A model generated the notes under the pieces. It worked only from the letters and a program-made list of their open reading frames with translations, did not search any database and was not told where the DNA came from. Positions 33,604 through 45,243 of a DNA stretch of 64,000 nucleotides are shown here, in pieces (within the stretch, counting starts at the first letter, position 1; the number at the start of each line of letters is the position of its first letter). This DNA comes from Agreia pratensis (GTDB lineage Bacteria; Actinomycetota; Actinomycetes; Actinomycetales; Microbacteriaceae): NCBI RefSeq assembly GCF_900177685.1, contig NZ_FXAY01000002.1, positions 372,001 through 436,000 on the forward strand, given 5' to 3'. Both the position numbers and the translations under genes were made by a program.

Positions 33604-34608
33604 TTACAAACCGAGGAAGTTCTTCACGCCTTCCCCCGCATCCTTCAAATTGTTTGCGACGTCGTTCGCGAACTTGCCTGGGTCTTTCACGGCGTTCGAG
33701 ACCGTGTCGGCCACGGCTTTCGCTCCATTGTCGACGAACTCTTTCACGGCGGGGATCTCGTAGACAGCGATTCCGAGGCTCACCACCCCGGCTACGGTGC
33801 CGGCGGGAGGAGGAAGGAACGAGGCTGCCCCTAGGGCTGCTTTGGTCGCGGACCAGGCGGCGTCACCGTATTCACCCTTGGCGGCGCTGGTGACCGCGTC
33901 GTACGCGTCGAGGCCCACGCCCAGTGCGCCGAGGCCCTTCCCCAGGCCGCCTTCGCCCACGAAGTTGAGGACCCCGTTCTTCACCCCCATCAGCCCCGTG
34001 CTGGAGTTGAGGACATCGTCCGAAATGTTGAGGGCTGGAATGTACTTGTTGAGGTTGTCTAACTTGATGACGTCGGCCATCGAGTCCAGCAGTCGGTATG
34101 GAGCGGTGTTTCCGGCGAACATCGGCAACCCGCGGAATCCCCAATCGGTGGTTCCTCGGGCGACTTTCCACAGATCCGCGTAGGTCGTCAGATTCCCGTA
34201 CTTGCTCCAAGCATCGCGGAACGATGATCCCGGTTCGAAGAATCCGGGATCGCTCGGCGATTTCGGTGTGCCTGGCCCAGGACCTTTATCGCTGCCATTG
34301 CCGCCAGGTCCGCCGTTGCCGCCCGCTCCACCATCGACCTGGCTCGTCGCAGTCTGCTCGTCTGCGTTCTTGATGAGCGTGGTCGAACCGAGCTCCAGCG
34401 CGTGCACGACCGTGTTGCCGAGCTGCTTGACCTGAGAGTTCCACCGCTGCTGAAATGCGCCGGCGTCGGGGCCCTGCCAGCTTTGCGTGGAGTTGACCAG
34501 AGACGACACCGTCTCAAGAGATGAGCGGATCTGGTTCGAGCCCGACGAGAATTGCTTCGCCAGCGCCCTGAGCTGTTCGGGATCGGCGCCGTAGAACCCT
34601 TGTGCCAT
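33604..34608 (-). CDS. WXG100-domain secreted-effector-like protein
   Basis: A 334-residue protein. The N-terminal 95 residues form a WXG100/ESAT-6-like helical hairpin (DPEQLRALAKQFSSGSNQIR, then the turn SWQGPDAGAFQQRW). A Gly/Pro/Asn-rich linker follows (about 96-130). The C-terminal region (about 135-334) is rich in Ala/Gly with amphipathic helices (GLGKGLGALGVGLDAYDAVT, then AALGAASFLPPPAGTVAGVVSLGI). This layout is that of type VII secretion substrates with a C-terminal effector domain, whose activity I cannot assign; a membrane-active toxin is possible. GGAGGA lies 5 nt before ATG. No ESX/T7SS apparatus gene is in the window. Confidence 0.72.
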   Translation of the reverse strand: MAQGFYGADPEQLRALAKQFSSGSNQIRSSLETVSSLVNSTQSWQGPDAGAFQQRWNSQVKQLGNTVVHALELGSTTLIKNADEQTATSQVDGGAGGNGGPGGNGSDKGPGPGTPKSPSDPGFFEPGSSFRDAWSKYGNLTTYADLWKVARGTTDWGFRGLPMFAGNTAPYRLLDSMADVIKLDNLNKYIPALNISDDVLNSSTGLMGVKNGVLNFVGEGGLGKGLGALGVGLDAYDAVTSAAKGEYGDAAWSATKAALGAASFLPPPAGTVAGVVSLGIAVYEIPAVKEFVDNGAKAVADTVSNAVKDPGKFANDVANNLKDAGEGVKNFLGL

Positions 34609-34748
34609 CGTGATCCTCCGTGCTGAATTCGAACGTGTTGTTGTCGGTTCAGGCTATCGGCGGTCTTTATGGAACTCGATGGGGAGAACTCCCCATGCCG
34701 TCACGCGGCCATCAGCATGACCTCGTCGGTGAGGCGAGCAGACGCCGC

Positions 34749-35717
34749 TCACAAGCCCGAACGGCCCACATCCACAGACACCACGGTTCCGTCTGGTCGC
34801 AGGGTGACGAGCAGCGACGCCTCATCCGACGCTGTCGTCGTGCGTGACAGCGGGCCGCTGCCGTCGGGGGCCTGGCTGTACGTGATCGTGCGCGAAACCC
34901 CGAGGTCTCCATCGAGCAGCTCGTAGAACCCGATGAGCTGGGTCTCGCCCCCTGCCGACGAGTCGGACGACATCGGACCGAGTGCAAAAGACCCGCTGTC
35001 GCTCCTGGTGGGCGATGACGTGATGGTCACGACATCTGAGCTGCGCGCCATTGCGGGGAAACCGTCGGGCACTTCTGGAAGACGGCAGTTCAGGGGAGCG
35101 ACCGCCTCTCCGCTCGCGCAGAGGTCGAAGTCGCGCGAGACGGCGTTTTCGACCAGGTCTTCGAAAGCGGGGGTCGGTGCGAGGACCTGTTCGAGGGATG
35201 CTCTCTTATCTGAGGTGTTCGACGACACCTCGATCTGCGACGCGGTGGTGAACAGATCCGTTTCCGGGCCGGTCAGGGCATACTCTCCGGGATACAGCGA
35301 GAGGCCGCCCGCAGGGGCAGCGGTGCCGCCCACCGTGAAGTCCCACCCGGCGCCGGTCGGCAGCTCGAGGGGCTGGGCCAGCGTGTCGTCGACCTTCCAC
35401 TCGCCACCCTGCTGCGACATGGTGAACCTCGCCTCAACTTTTGTGCCGCCGAGACTGTAACTGATGGATGCGAGTCGTCCGGACACACTGGCGTGGGCAT
35501 CGGCAATGCGCAGGGTCGCGTCGTCAAGCCTTTCGGCCGCGGTCGCAGACGCGTCGGGATCCGACTCGAGCGCCTGCGCGGCCTTTCCGTCGCCACTACT
35601 GAGTGCATCGAGGTAAGCCTGCGCAGCGCCTTGCGCGTCACTCGATGGCAACAACGCGCATCCGCTCAGCGCGGAAAGGAGCAGCCCCGCACTTGCGAGC
35701 GCACCGATCCCACGCAC
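34749..35717 (-). CDS. Putative lipoprotein upstream of WXG100 cassette
   Basis: A 322-residue exported protein. The signal peptide ends in a lipobox (LLSALSGCALLPS, Cys about 20). The N-terminal domain (AQAYLDALSSGDGKAAQALE, then SYSLGGTKVEARFTMSQQGGEWKVDDTLA) resembles DUF4878/NTF2-like lipoprotein domains. The remainder has beta-rich segments (YPGEYALTGPETDLF), and no enzyme motif is visible. The GTG start has no strong ribosome-binding site. It lies 140 nt upstream of the WXG100 gene on the same strand, so joint expression is possible but not shown. Confidence 0.65.
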   Translation of the reverse strand: MRGIGALASAGLLLSALSGCALLPSSDAQGAAQAYLDALSSGDGKAAQALESDPDASATAAERLDDATLRIADAHASVSGRLASISYSLGGTKVEARFTMSQQGGEWKVDDTLAQPLELPTGAGWDFTVGGTAAPAGGLSLYPGEYALTGPETDLFTTASQIEVSSNTSDKRASLEQVLAPTPAFEDLVENAVSRDFDLCASGEAVAPLNCRLPEVPDGFPAMARSSDVVTITSSPTRSDSGSFALGPMSSDSSAGGETQLIGFYELLDGDLGVSRTITYSQAPDGSGPLSRTTTASDEASLLVTLRPDGTVVSVDVGRSGL

Positions 35718-35903
35718 GCAGAGTGCCGCTCTGAGATCTCGACGTTCTCATGCCTCGTCCGTCAGTTCTGCATCACCGAGCTATCCGATTCACGGTATCG
35801 CAGGGGTTGAAGGACGTCGCACCGAAATGAGGACACCGTGTCTCAAACGAACGAGAGGCGTTTGATCGCGCTCGCGGAGAAGCATCGCCTCTCCGCTAGC
35901 GCC

Positions 35904-38228
35904 TCAGTAGCCGACGACGTCGCCGAAGTGCTGCTGCAGCGTTGCCCGGTGCGTTCCGCGCAGCTCGTCGAGCGACACGTCGAACTGGCCCTGAATGCTG
36001 ATGCCCGGCTCGGTCGAGTCGGTCACGCCGACCCGGATCACCGGGTAGCCGCGACCGTCGCACAGGCCGATGAACTTCACGTCGTCTTCGCGTGGAACGC
36101 TGACGAGCACGCGCCCCGTGGTCTCGGAGAAGAGTGCTGTCGTGATGTCGACTCCGTCGCGCAGCATCAGCTCGTCGAGGAAGACGCGCGCGCCAACGCC
36201 GAAGCGCATGACGCTCTCGACGAGTGCGGTCGCGAGACCGCCGTCGCTCAGATCGTGCGCCGAGGCGATGATCGACTGCTGGGCGCCCGCGGCGAGCAGG
36301 CCGGCGAGTGTCGCCTCGTTCGGCAGCGAGACCGCGGGCGGACGGCCGCCGAGGTGGTCGTGCACGACGCCGGCCCAGGCCGAGCCGTCGAACTCCTCGG
36401 TCGTGGTGCCGAGCAGGTAGATGTTGTTGCCCTCGTCTTGCCAACCGCTAGGGATGCGCTTGGCCACGTCGTCGATCACGCCGAGAATGGCGACCACCGG
36501 AGTCGGGTGGATCGGCTTGGTTCCGGTCTGGTTGTAGAACGAGACGTTGCCGCCGGTGACGGGGATCTCGAGTTCGAGGCAGCCATCGGCGAGGCCTTCG
36601 ACGGCCTTCGAGAACTGCCACATGACCTCGGGGTCTTCGGGAGAACCGAAGTTGAGGCAGTCGGAGACGGCGACGGGGGTCGCGCCGGTCGCGGCGACGT
36701 TGCGGTACGCCTCGGCCAGGGCCAGCTGCGCGCCCTGGTACGGGTCGAGCTGGCAGTACCGGCCATTGGCATCCGTAGCGATCGCGAAACCGAGGCCCGA
36801 CTCCTCGTCGACGCGAATCATGCCGCCGTCGTCGGGGAAGCTGAGTGCCGTGTTGCCGAGCACGTAGCGGTCGTACTGGTTGGTGATCCAGCTCGGGTCT
36901 GCGAGGTTCGGCGATCCCAGCAGGCGCAGCAGCTGGTCGCGCAGCTCGTCCGATGTCGTGGCGCGGGGGAGCGTGGCGGCGGTATCGGCCTGCAGTGCGT
37001 CGATCCAGCTCGGGTAGGCGACGGGGCGGGTGTAGACCGGGCCGTCGACGGCGACGGTGCGCGGCTCGACGTTGACGATCTCCTCGCCGTGCCAGTTGAT
37101 GATCAGACGGCCCGTGTCGGTGACCTCGCCGAGAACGCTGGTCTCGACGTCCCACTTCTCGACGACCTTCAAGAAGCCTTCGAGCTTCTCGGGGGTCACG
37201 ACGGCCATCATGCGCTCCTGGCTCTCCGACATCAGAATCTCTTCCGCGGTGAGCGAGGGGTCGCGCAGCAGAACCTTCTCGAGCTCGATGAACATGCCGC
37301 CGTCGCCGTTGGAGGCGAGCTCGCTGGTCGCGCACGAGATGCCCGCGGCTCCCAGGTCTTGGATGCCCTCGACGAGCTTCTCGCGGAACAGTTCGAGGCA
37401 GCACTCGATGAGCACCTTCTCGGCAAAGGGGTCGCCGACCTGAACGGCCGGGCGCTTGGTGGGGCCGCCGGCAGAGAACGTGTCAGAAGCCAGAATGGAT
37501 GCTCCGCCGATGCCGTCGCCGCCGGTGCGGGCTCCGAAGAGCACGACCTTGTTGCCCACGCCGCGCGCGTTCGCGAGGTGCAGGTCTTCGTGGCGCAGCA
37601 CGCCCACGCTGAGAGCGTTCACGAGCGGGTTGCCCTGGTACACCGGGTCGAACCAGGTCTCTCCACCGATGTTCGGCAGGCCCAGGCAGTTTCCGTAGAA
37701 CGAGATGCCCGAGACCACGCCGTGCACGACGCGAGCCGTGTCGGGGTCTGAGATGTCGCCGAAGCGCAACGCATCCATGACCGCGACAGGGCGCGCGCCC
37801 ATCGAGATGATGTCGCGCACGATGCCGCCGACGCCGGTCGCGGCGCCCTGGAACGGCTCGATGTAGCTGGGGTGGTTGTGGCTCTCGATCTTGAATGTGA
37901 CCGCCCAGCCCTCGCCCACGTCGACGACTCCGGCGTTCTCGCCCATGCCGACCATGAGGTTCTGCTTCATCTTGGGCGACACCTTCTCGCCGAACTGCCG
38001 CAGGTAGATCTTGCTGCTCTTGTACGAGCAGTGCTCACTCCACATGACCGAGTACATGGCGAGCTCGCCCGAGGTGGGGCGGCGACCCAGGATCTCGCGC
38101 ACCTTGGCGTATTCATCGGGCTTCATGCCGAGGGCCGCGTACGGCTGTTCCCGGTCTGGAGTGTCGATCGCGTTCTGCACGGTATCGGCGGCGGCGCGGG
38201 CGGAAGTGACGGCAGCGGATTCAGACAC
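35904..38228 (-). CDS. purL: Phosphoribosylformylglycinamidine synthase subunit II
   Basis: The small-type PurL (774 residues) that, with PurQ and PurS, converts FGAR to FGAM in purine synthesis. Motifs: [59 protein letters not shown], the repeat AIRM-type folds with [20 protein letters not shown], and [15 protein letters not shown] 38228 is preferred over in-frame upstream starts, as AAGGAG lies 10 nt before it and the protein then has normal length. purS and purQ are 3.2 kb upstream on the same strand, separated by sufSU and a repeat-flanked gene. Confidence 0.95.
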   Translation of the reverse strand: MSESAAVTSARAAADTVQNAIDTPDREQPYAALGMKPDEYAKVREILGRRPTSGELAMYSVMWSEHCSYKSSKIYLRQFGEKVSPKMKQNLMVGMGENAGVVDVGEGWAVTFKIESHNHPSYIEPFQGAATGVGGIVRDIISMGARPVAVMDALRFGDISDPDTARVVHGVVSGISFYGNCLGLPNIGGETWFDPVYQGNPLVNALSVGVLRHEDLHLANARGVGNKVVLFGARTGGDGIGGASILASDTFSAGGPTKRPAVQVGDPFAEKVLIECCLELFREKLVEGIQDLGAAGISCATSELASNGDGGMFIELEKVLLRDPSLTAEEILMSESQERMMAVVTPEKLEGFLKVVEKWDVETSVLGEVTDTGRLIINWHGEEIVNVEPRTVAVDGPVYTRPVAYPSWIDALQADTAATLPRATTSDELRDQLLRLLGSPNLADPSWITNQYDRYVLGNTALSFPDDGGMIRVDEESGLGFAIATDANGRYCQLDPYQGAQLALAEAYRNVAATGATPVAVSDCLNFGSPEDPEVMWQFSKAVEGLADGCLELEIPVTGGNVSFYNQTGTKPIHPTPVVAILGVIDDVAKRIPSGWQDEGNNIYLLGTTTEEFDGSAWAGVVHDHLGGRPPAVSLPNEATLAGLLAAGAQQSIIASAHDLSDGGLATALVESVMRFGVGARVFLDELMLRDGVDITTALFSETTGRVLVSVPREDDVKFIGLCDGRGYPVIRVGVTDSTEPGISIQGQFDVSLDELRGTHRATLQQHFGDVVGY

Positions 38229-38376
38229 GCGGAAAAGGCTCCTTAGTGGGGCAGGCGGTGAGCGCCTCAATCCTATCTGTCCCGGGAATGCTGCGGCCCG
38301 GGGCGGGGTTTGCTCTGACGAAGTAGCGTTAGACGTTGGGCTTGCCCGCGCCATCTCCCGAACCAGTGAAAGTTGA

Positions 38377-40175
<1,799 letters not shown>

Positions 40176-40204
40176 GCCTGCCGGAGGGCATCCGCTGGTC
40201 GAAT

Positions 40205-40254
40205 ATCGACCCAAATCTGCCCGGTTTGGTCGATTCGTGACACATGGATGCGCG
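40205..40254. repeat. REP-like element, copy A (inverted relative to copy B)
   Basis: A palindromic part (ATCGACCCAAA at 40205-40215, TTTGGTCGAT at 40225-40234) is joined to TCGTGACACATGGATGCGCG (40235-40254). The latter 20 bp is the exact reverse complement of 41270-41289. It ends 10 bp beyond the stop codon of the DUF559 gene. Confidence 0.88.
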
Positions 40255-40264
40255 TGACCCGCGC

Positions 40265-41212
40265 TCACGGGCGCCATCCCGCGCGGAGCAGGGCCGTGCG
40301 CACTCGCTCCACGGTTTCGGCGGGATAACGTAGGCCTCGCTTGCGTATGTACACGCCATTCCAGTGCGCTTGACGAAAACGCTCGCGCCGAGCCATGTCC
40401 TTCTCGTACTGCGCCGTGTTCGTGCGGTGTTGGTCACCGTCGTACTCGACGAGCACCTTCCAACGACGCAAAACCATGTCGCCGCGACCGAGCCATTCGC
40501 CGTCGTCGCTCCACACCTCGGGATTGATCTCGGGTTCGGGCATGCCCGCATCGACGATCATCAAGCGCACGAGGGTCTCGGGCCTCGACTCGACTCCGAG
40601 CCGCACCCGTTCGAGGGCCGCCGCAGCCCTTCTGCTGCCGGGTCCGCTGTACGCGGCGACCCTGCTGCTCAGCTCGTCCAGAGTGACGTACGGTCGGAGC
40701 TCCGTCGGTTCGGGATAGACCGGCGTGAGCACGAGATGGTCTGCTACGGCTACGAGGTTTGCTTCACCGAGGGTACGAGCGAGCTGCAGCCAGGTGGTCG
40801 CGGGGTCGGCCGTCGGGAGCCCGAATCGGAGCCGCACCGACGCGAGCGGATCGGTGACCTGATGCCCGGTGATGAAGCGAGATCTCGGCGCGCGGTGAGG
40901 AGCTCTTGTGGCGACGTGCAGGTTCTCGGTCGGATCGAACTCGTAGGGAAGCGGCGCGCGCCACAGCTGAGCCGCGGTCCAGTGACTGAAGAACTGACCG
41001 GCGCCGAGCCTCGGTTCGTAGGCGCGGCAGAAAGAGAGAAGTGTGTCGCGCGAACCACCGGAGGAGCGCACTCCGTGAAAGGGGCGTTCGAGATCCTTGC
41101 CTCGTAGTCGTCCTTCGCCTACGCCGGCCGCGCGAGCATCACCGACAGCGAAGGGCTTCCGCAAGAACTCTCGAGGGAGAGGGACACGACGAGGCATCCC
41201 GACATGATGCAT
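40265..41212 (-). CDS. DUF559/Vsr-type endonuclease-fold protein
   Basis: A 315-residue protein. The N-terminal two thirds resemble the winged-helix plus helical part seen in actinobacterial DUF559 proteins (FFSHWTAAQLWRAPLP, DPATTWLQLARTLGEANLVAVADHLVLTP). The C-terminus has the Vsr-like catalytic pattern: RRWKVLVEYDGDQHRTNTAQYEKDMARRERFRQAHW. The EYDGDQHR core is a typical DUF559 motif. Its biological role is unknown. It is bracketed by inverted REP-like elements (copies A and B, plus C) and sits between sufU and purQ. ATG 41212 is used; ATG 41197 is a possible alternative. Confidence 0.78.
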   Translation of the reverse strand: MHHVGMPRRVPLPREFLRKPFAVGDARAAGVGEGRLRGKDLERPFHGVRSSGGSRDTLLSFCRAYEPRLGAGQFFSHWTAAQLWRAPLPYEFDPTENLHVATRAPHRAPRSRFITGHQVTDPLASVRLRFGLPTADPATTWLQLARTLGEANLVAVADHLVLTPVYPEPTELRPYVTLDELSSRVAAYSGPGSRRAAAALERVRLGVESRPETLVRLMIVDAGMPEPEINPEVWSDDGEWLGRGDMVLRRWKVLVEYDGDQHRTNTAQYEKDMARRERFRQAHWNGVYIRKRGLRYPAETVERVRTALLRAGWRP

Positions 41213-41269
41213 CCTCTGGCCTGGGGCCCGCGCGCGTTATCCACAGATGGCCGCGCGCGGAGCCGGCCC

Positions 41270-41319
41270 CGCGCATCCATGTGTCACGAATCGACCCATC
41301 CTCGCGGATTTAGGTCGAT
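41270..41319. repeat. REP-like element, copy B
   Basis: CGCGCATCCATGTGTCACGA (41270-41289) followed by ATCGACCC and, after about 14 bp, AGGTCGAT. The first 20 bp is the reverse complement of the inner end of copy A, so A and B form inverted repeats around the DUF559 gene. Confidence 0.88.
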
Positions 41320-41349
41320 CTGCGCCCAGTCGTAGGCAGCGCCGACTCT

Positions 41350-41411
41350 CATGTGTCACGAATCGACCCAAGACTCGAAAGTCAGGTCGATTTGCGACAC
41401 ATGGATGCGCG
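41350..41411. repeat. REP-like element, copy C (double-armed palindrome)
   Basis: CATGTGTCACGAATCGACC (41350-41368) and GGTCGATTTGCGACACATG (41385-41403) form 19-bp arms with two mismatches around 16 nt, followed by GATGCGCG as in copy A. It is the most complete palindrome of the family and lies 21 bp beyond the purQ stop. Confidence 0.88.
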
Positions 41412-41432
41412 CAGCCGACCCGCAGCCTGGCA

Positions 41433-42130
<698 letters not shown>

Positions 42131-42131
<1 letters not shown>

Positions 42132-42406
42132 CAGACGGAGGCTCCGGCGGGCGCGGCGGTCTCGACGACGTGGATGCCAACGACGTCTTCGATGACCGAG
42201 TTCGACAGCATCTCGTCGGCCAGAGTCGCCACCTCGGCGAGAACCGCGTCGGTGACCTCTCCGTCGACGGTGAGCTCGAAGCGCTTGCCGACTCGAACCG
42301 AGCTGAACTGCGACTGGCCGAGACGCGTGAGGGCGCCGAGCACGGCCTTGCCCTGGGGATCGAGAAGTTCGGCCTTGGGCATGACCTCGACGACGATTGT
42401 GGGCAC
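42131..42406 (-). CDS. purS: Phosphoribosylformylglycinamidine synthase subunit PurS
   Basis: A 91-residue ferredoxin-like small subunit bridging PurQ and Pur[42 protein letters not shown] and [15 protein letters not shown] match the family. GTG 42406 is used, giving the usual start (VPTIVVEV); longer in-frame extensions are not homologous. A TAGACT -10 type box lies about 40 nt upstream. It overlaps purQ by 1 nt. Confidence 0.93.
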
Positions 42407-42552
42407 CGGAGAACTCTTTTCGAGAAGTGACGGGTGGATTCGACCCCAGTCTAAACGCTGGGCGTCGGCTTCTCGCCCGAGCGCGGCACTTGGCAGGAGA
42501 GCCGCTCGACCGTAGCCTCGGAGTCTGAGGTCAATGACGACTGGAGATCGTG

Positions 42553-44151
42553 ATGAGTGAATCCGTGAGCCCCGCTGCAGCAGCCGCCCCGACGGGGTAC
42601 GCGACCGTCTCGGTCGCCGCCATCCTCGCCGAGACAGCGGCACGCCGGCCCGACAAGATCGCGCTCATCGTTGGGGAACAGAGCATCAGCTACTCCGCGC
42701 TGTGGGAGGAGACTCTCGCTTACGCCGGGGCCCTTCGCGAACGAGGGGTCGGGCGAGGCGACCCCGTCGCCATCCTGATTCCGAATGTGCCTGACTTTCC
42801 CCGTGTCTATTACGCGCTCCTGGCGCTCGGCGCGATCGTCGTGCCGATCCATGCGCTTCTGAAGGCCGAGGAGATCGCGTTCGTGCTGCGCGACAGCGGA
42901 GCCACCCTGTTGGTCTGCTCGGCGCCGCTGCTCACGGAGGGCGCGAAGGGCGCCGCGCTGGCGTCGATCGACGTCGTATCGCTCATGATGCCGCCGCACT
43001 CGGGCGACGAATCATTGGATGCCGTGGGTTTCGATCGCCTCGAAGACCTGGCCGAGCAGGCGGTTCCGCTCGAGACCTACGTGGCCTGTGCGCCCGGCGA
43101 TACGGCGACCATTCTCTATACCAGCGGCACCACGGGCTCGCCGAAGGGCGCAGAGGGCAGCCACTTTGCGCTCGTGGAGCAGACGAGCACCCTGCTGCTC
43201 GACACCTTCGACATGACGAGCGACGACGTGCTGCTCGGATGCCTGCCGCTGTTCCACACCTTCGGCCAGACGTGCGTTCTGAACACGGGGTTTCGCGCGG
43301 GTGCGACGATCGTGCTGATGCCGAAGTTCGATGGGGCGGGTGCGATCGAGCTGATCAAGCGGCACGGGTGCACGATCTTCTTCGGTGTGCCCACGATGTA
43401 CATGGTGATCCTTTCCGCCGCCGGAACCGAGCCTGTTCAGACGAATCTGCGGTACGGCATCTCGGGCGGTGCCGCCATTCCGGTGGCCATCATCGACAGG
43501 TTCACGCAGCTGTTCGGGGCTGACATCCACGAGGGCTACGGGCTGACCGAGACGTCACCCGTGGCGAGCTTCAATCAGAGAGGTGTGCCGCCGAGGCCCG
43601 GCACGATCGGCAAGCCGATCTGGGGTGTGGATGTCGAGATCGCCCGTGCCGACAACGACGATGCGATCGAGTTGCTCGCTCGAGGCGAGCTCGGTGAACT
43701 CGTGATCAGGGGCCACAACCTCATGAAGGGATACCTTCACCGGCAGGAGGACACTGCTCGCGCGGTTGTCGACGGCTGGTTCCGCACGGGCGACCTCGGA
43801 ACGAAGGACGACGACGGCTACCTGCGCATTCTCGACCGCAAGAAAGACATGATTCTTCGCAACGGCTACAACGTGTATCCCCGCGAGGTCGAAGAGGTGC
43901 TCGCCGGTCATCCGGAGGTCTCGATGGCCGCGGTCTACGGTATTCCGCACGAGGTTCATGGCCAGGAGGTGGTGGCCGCTGTGGTGCTCGTTCCCGGAGC
44001 GAGCGCGACCGGTGCGGAACTGGTGGCGTTCGCCGAAGAGCACGTCGCGGCCTACAAGTACCCCCGTCAGATCGCGATCGTGGAGGCTCTGCCGATGGGG
44101 CCGAGCGGCAAGGTGCTGAAGCGAGAACTCGTGGCGCGCCACGAATCGTAG
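42553..44151 (+). CDS. Long-chain fatty-acid/acyl-CoA ligase (AMP-binding)
   Basis: A 532-residue ANL-superfamily enzyme that activates a carboxylic acid as acyl-AMP and transfers it to CoA. A3 motif ATILYTSGTTGSPKGAEGSH; A5 IHEGYGLTETSPV; A7/A8 VDGWFRTGDLGTKDDDGYLRILDRKKDMILRNGYNVYPREVEEVL; catalytic Lys in MGPSGKVLKREL. Chain-length preference cannot be read. GGAG lies 6 nt before ATG 42553. It is divergent from purS and stands alone. Confidence 0.88.
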   Translation: MSESVSPAAAAAPTGYATVSVAAILAETAARRPDKIALIVGEQSISYSALWEETLAYAGALRERGVGRGDPVAILIPNVPDFPRVYYALLALGAIVVPIHALLKAEEIAFVLRDSGATLLVCSAPLLTEGAKGAALASIDVVSLMMPPHSGDESLDAVGFDRLEDLAEQAVPLETYVACAPGDTATILYTSGTTGSPKGAEGSHFALVEQTSTLLLDTFDMTSDDVLLGCLPLFHTFGQTCVLNTGFRAGATIVLMPKFDGAGAIELIKRHGCTIFFGVPTMYMVILSAAGTEPVQTNLRYGISGGAAIPVAIIDRFTQLFGADIHEGYGLTETSPVASFNQRGVPPRPGTIGKPIWGVDVEIARADNDDAIELLARGELGELVIRGHNLMKGYLHRQEDTARAVVDGWFRTGDLGTKDDDGYLRILDRKKDMILRNGYNVYPREVEEVLAGHPEVSMAAVYGIPHEVHGQEVVAAVVLVPGASATGAELVAFAEEHVAAYKYPRQIAIVEALPMGPSGKVLKRELVARHES

Positions 44152-44161
44152 TCCTTATGGG

Positions 44162-45046
44162 CTACTCGACTGGCGCAGACCCCGCCGCCACGATCTTGAT
44201 CTGGTTGTCCCAGGGGTCTGAGACCATGAGGGAGCGGCCATCGTCGCGGGTCTGCAGCCCATAATGCTGGAGTCGTTCGCCGACCTGGCCCACCTCATCC
44301 GACGTGGGTACCGCGATCTCGACGAGGCCCAGCCCGAGGGCGAGCGGTCGGCGCCCGGCTCCCTTCGACTCCCAGACGTTCATCGCCATGTGGTGGTGGT
44401 ATCCGCCGGCCGAGACGAACAGGGCGGAGCTGCCCATCGCGATCGTGGTCTCGAAGCCGAGCCTGTCGACGTAGAACTCCTTGGCCGTGGCCACGTCGCC
44501 CACAGAGAGGTGCACATGCCCGACCGTGGTTCCGCCCAGTCGCGGATTGTCGACCAGCTCGGGCGTCACATGCTGCTGCAAGAACTCGTTCGGGTCGAGA
44601 TAGACGGTTCCCATCTCGATCTGACCGTGCGCCCAACTCCATTCGGTGCGGGCGCGATCCCAATAGAGTTCGACGCCGTTTCCTTCGGGATCGGTGAAGT
44701 AGAAGGCCTTCGACACGAGGTGGTCGGCGCTCCCGGTAAATGTTCCGGGCGCGTGACGTGCCACCGAGTACAGCGCGGCGGCGAGCGCGGCCTCAGACTC
44801 GAACAGGATCGCCGTGTGATACAGCCCCGCCGACCTCGGCGCGGCATGCCTCAGCTCGGGGGCGTGCTGCAGGATGACGACGGGAACATCGCCCCGGCCA
44901 AGAACGGCCACGTCGCCCGCCTGGCTCTGCAGCTCGAGTGTCACCGCGTCGCGGTAGTAGGCGACCATGGCGTCGAGGTCTCCGACGCGCAGGGTCACGG
45001 CTCCCATGCCGGTCTGGGCCGACAGCAGATCGTTACGTGTGCTCAT
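44162..45046 (-). CDS. Two-domain VOC (glyoxalase/extradiol dioxygenase) protein
   Basis: A 294-residue protein with two vicinal-oxygen-chelate modules (about 12-135 and 165-285). Putative metal ligands are GLYHTAILFES, VELYWDRA, GHVHLSVGDVATAKEFYVD, and HHHMAMNVWESKGAG. The arrangement matches the CatE/YfiE catechol-2,3-dioxygenase-like group, which cleaves aromatic diols or detoxifies quinones. The substrate is unknown. A 14-bp palindrome lies 34 bp upstream of the ATG and probably controls it; no regulator gene is adjacent. Confidence 0.82.
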   Translation of the reverse strand: MSTRNDLLSAQTGMGAVTLRVGDLDAMVAYYRDAVTLELQSQAGDVAVLGRGDVPVVILQHAPELRHAAPRSAGLYHTAILFESEAALAAALYSVARHAPGTFTGSADHLVSKAFYFTDPEGNGVELYWDRARTEWSWAHGQIEMGTVYLDPNEFLQQHVTPELVDNPRLGGTTVGHVHLSVGDVATAKEFYVDRLGFETTIAMGSSALFVSAGGYHHHMAMNVWESKGAGRRPLALGLGLVEIAVPTSDEVGQVGERLQHYGLQTRDDGRSLMVSDPWDNQIKIVAAGSAPVE

Positions 45047-45080
45047 GTCGAGGACAACGACGCCGTCGATCTCAATATTC

Positions 45081-45094
45081 CTTGTAGCTACAAG
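45081..45094. promoter_or_regulatory. 14-bp perfect palindrome upstream of VOC gene
   Basis: CTTGTAGCTACAAG is a perfect palindrome in the 197-nt divergent region between the VOC and 5'-nucleotidase genes, beside an AT-rich -10-like stretch (AATATT). Its form recalls operators of MarR-family regulators of aromatic/quinone stress genes. The regulator is not encoded nearby. The rest of this gap shows nothing else that I can assign. Confidence 0.6.
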
Positions 45095-45243
45095 TAACAG
45101 GACGTCCCCACAACGGGAGGTTGCGCGGGCTGAGATCTTGTCGATTGTGAACAGTTGATTTCGATTTCTCTATTCCGTTGACTGGGCCGCAGGTGTCGCA
45201 TTTGCTGGGAGTTGTCCTCGAATTCGTCTGGAGAATTACACCC

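Noticed and set aside
35838-37751. A 637-codon plus-strand open frame opposite purL
   Set aside because: purL is unambiguous on the minus strand, and this translation is low-complexity without motifs.
41237-41245. TTATCCACA, a perfect DnaA box
   Set aside because: A single box in a repeat-rich intergenic region, without an AT-rich unwinding element or dnaA/dnaN neighbours, is not an origin.
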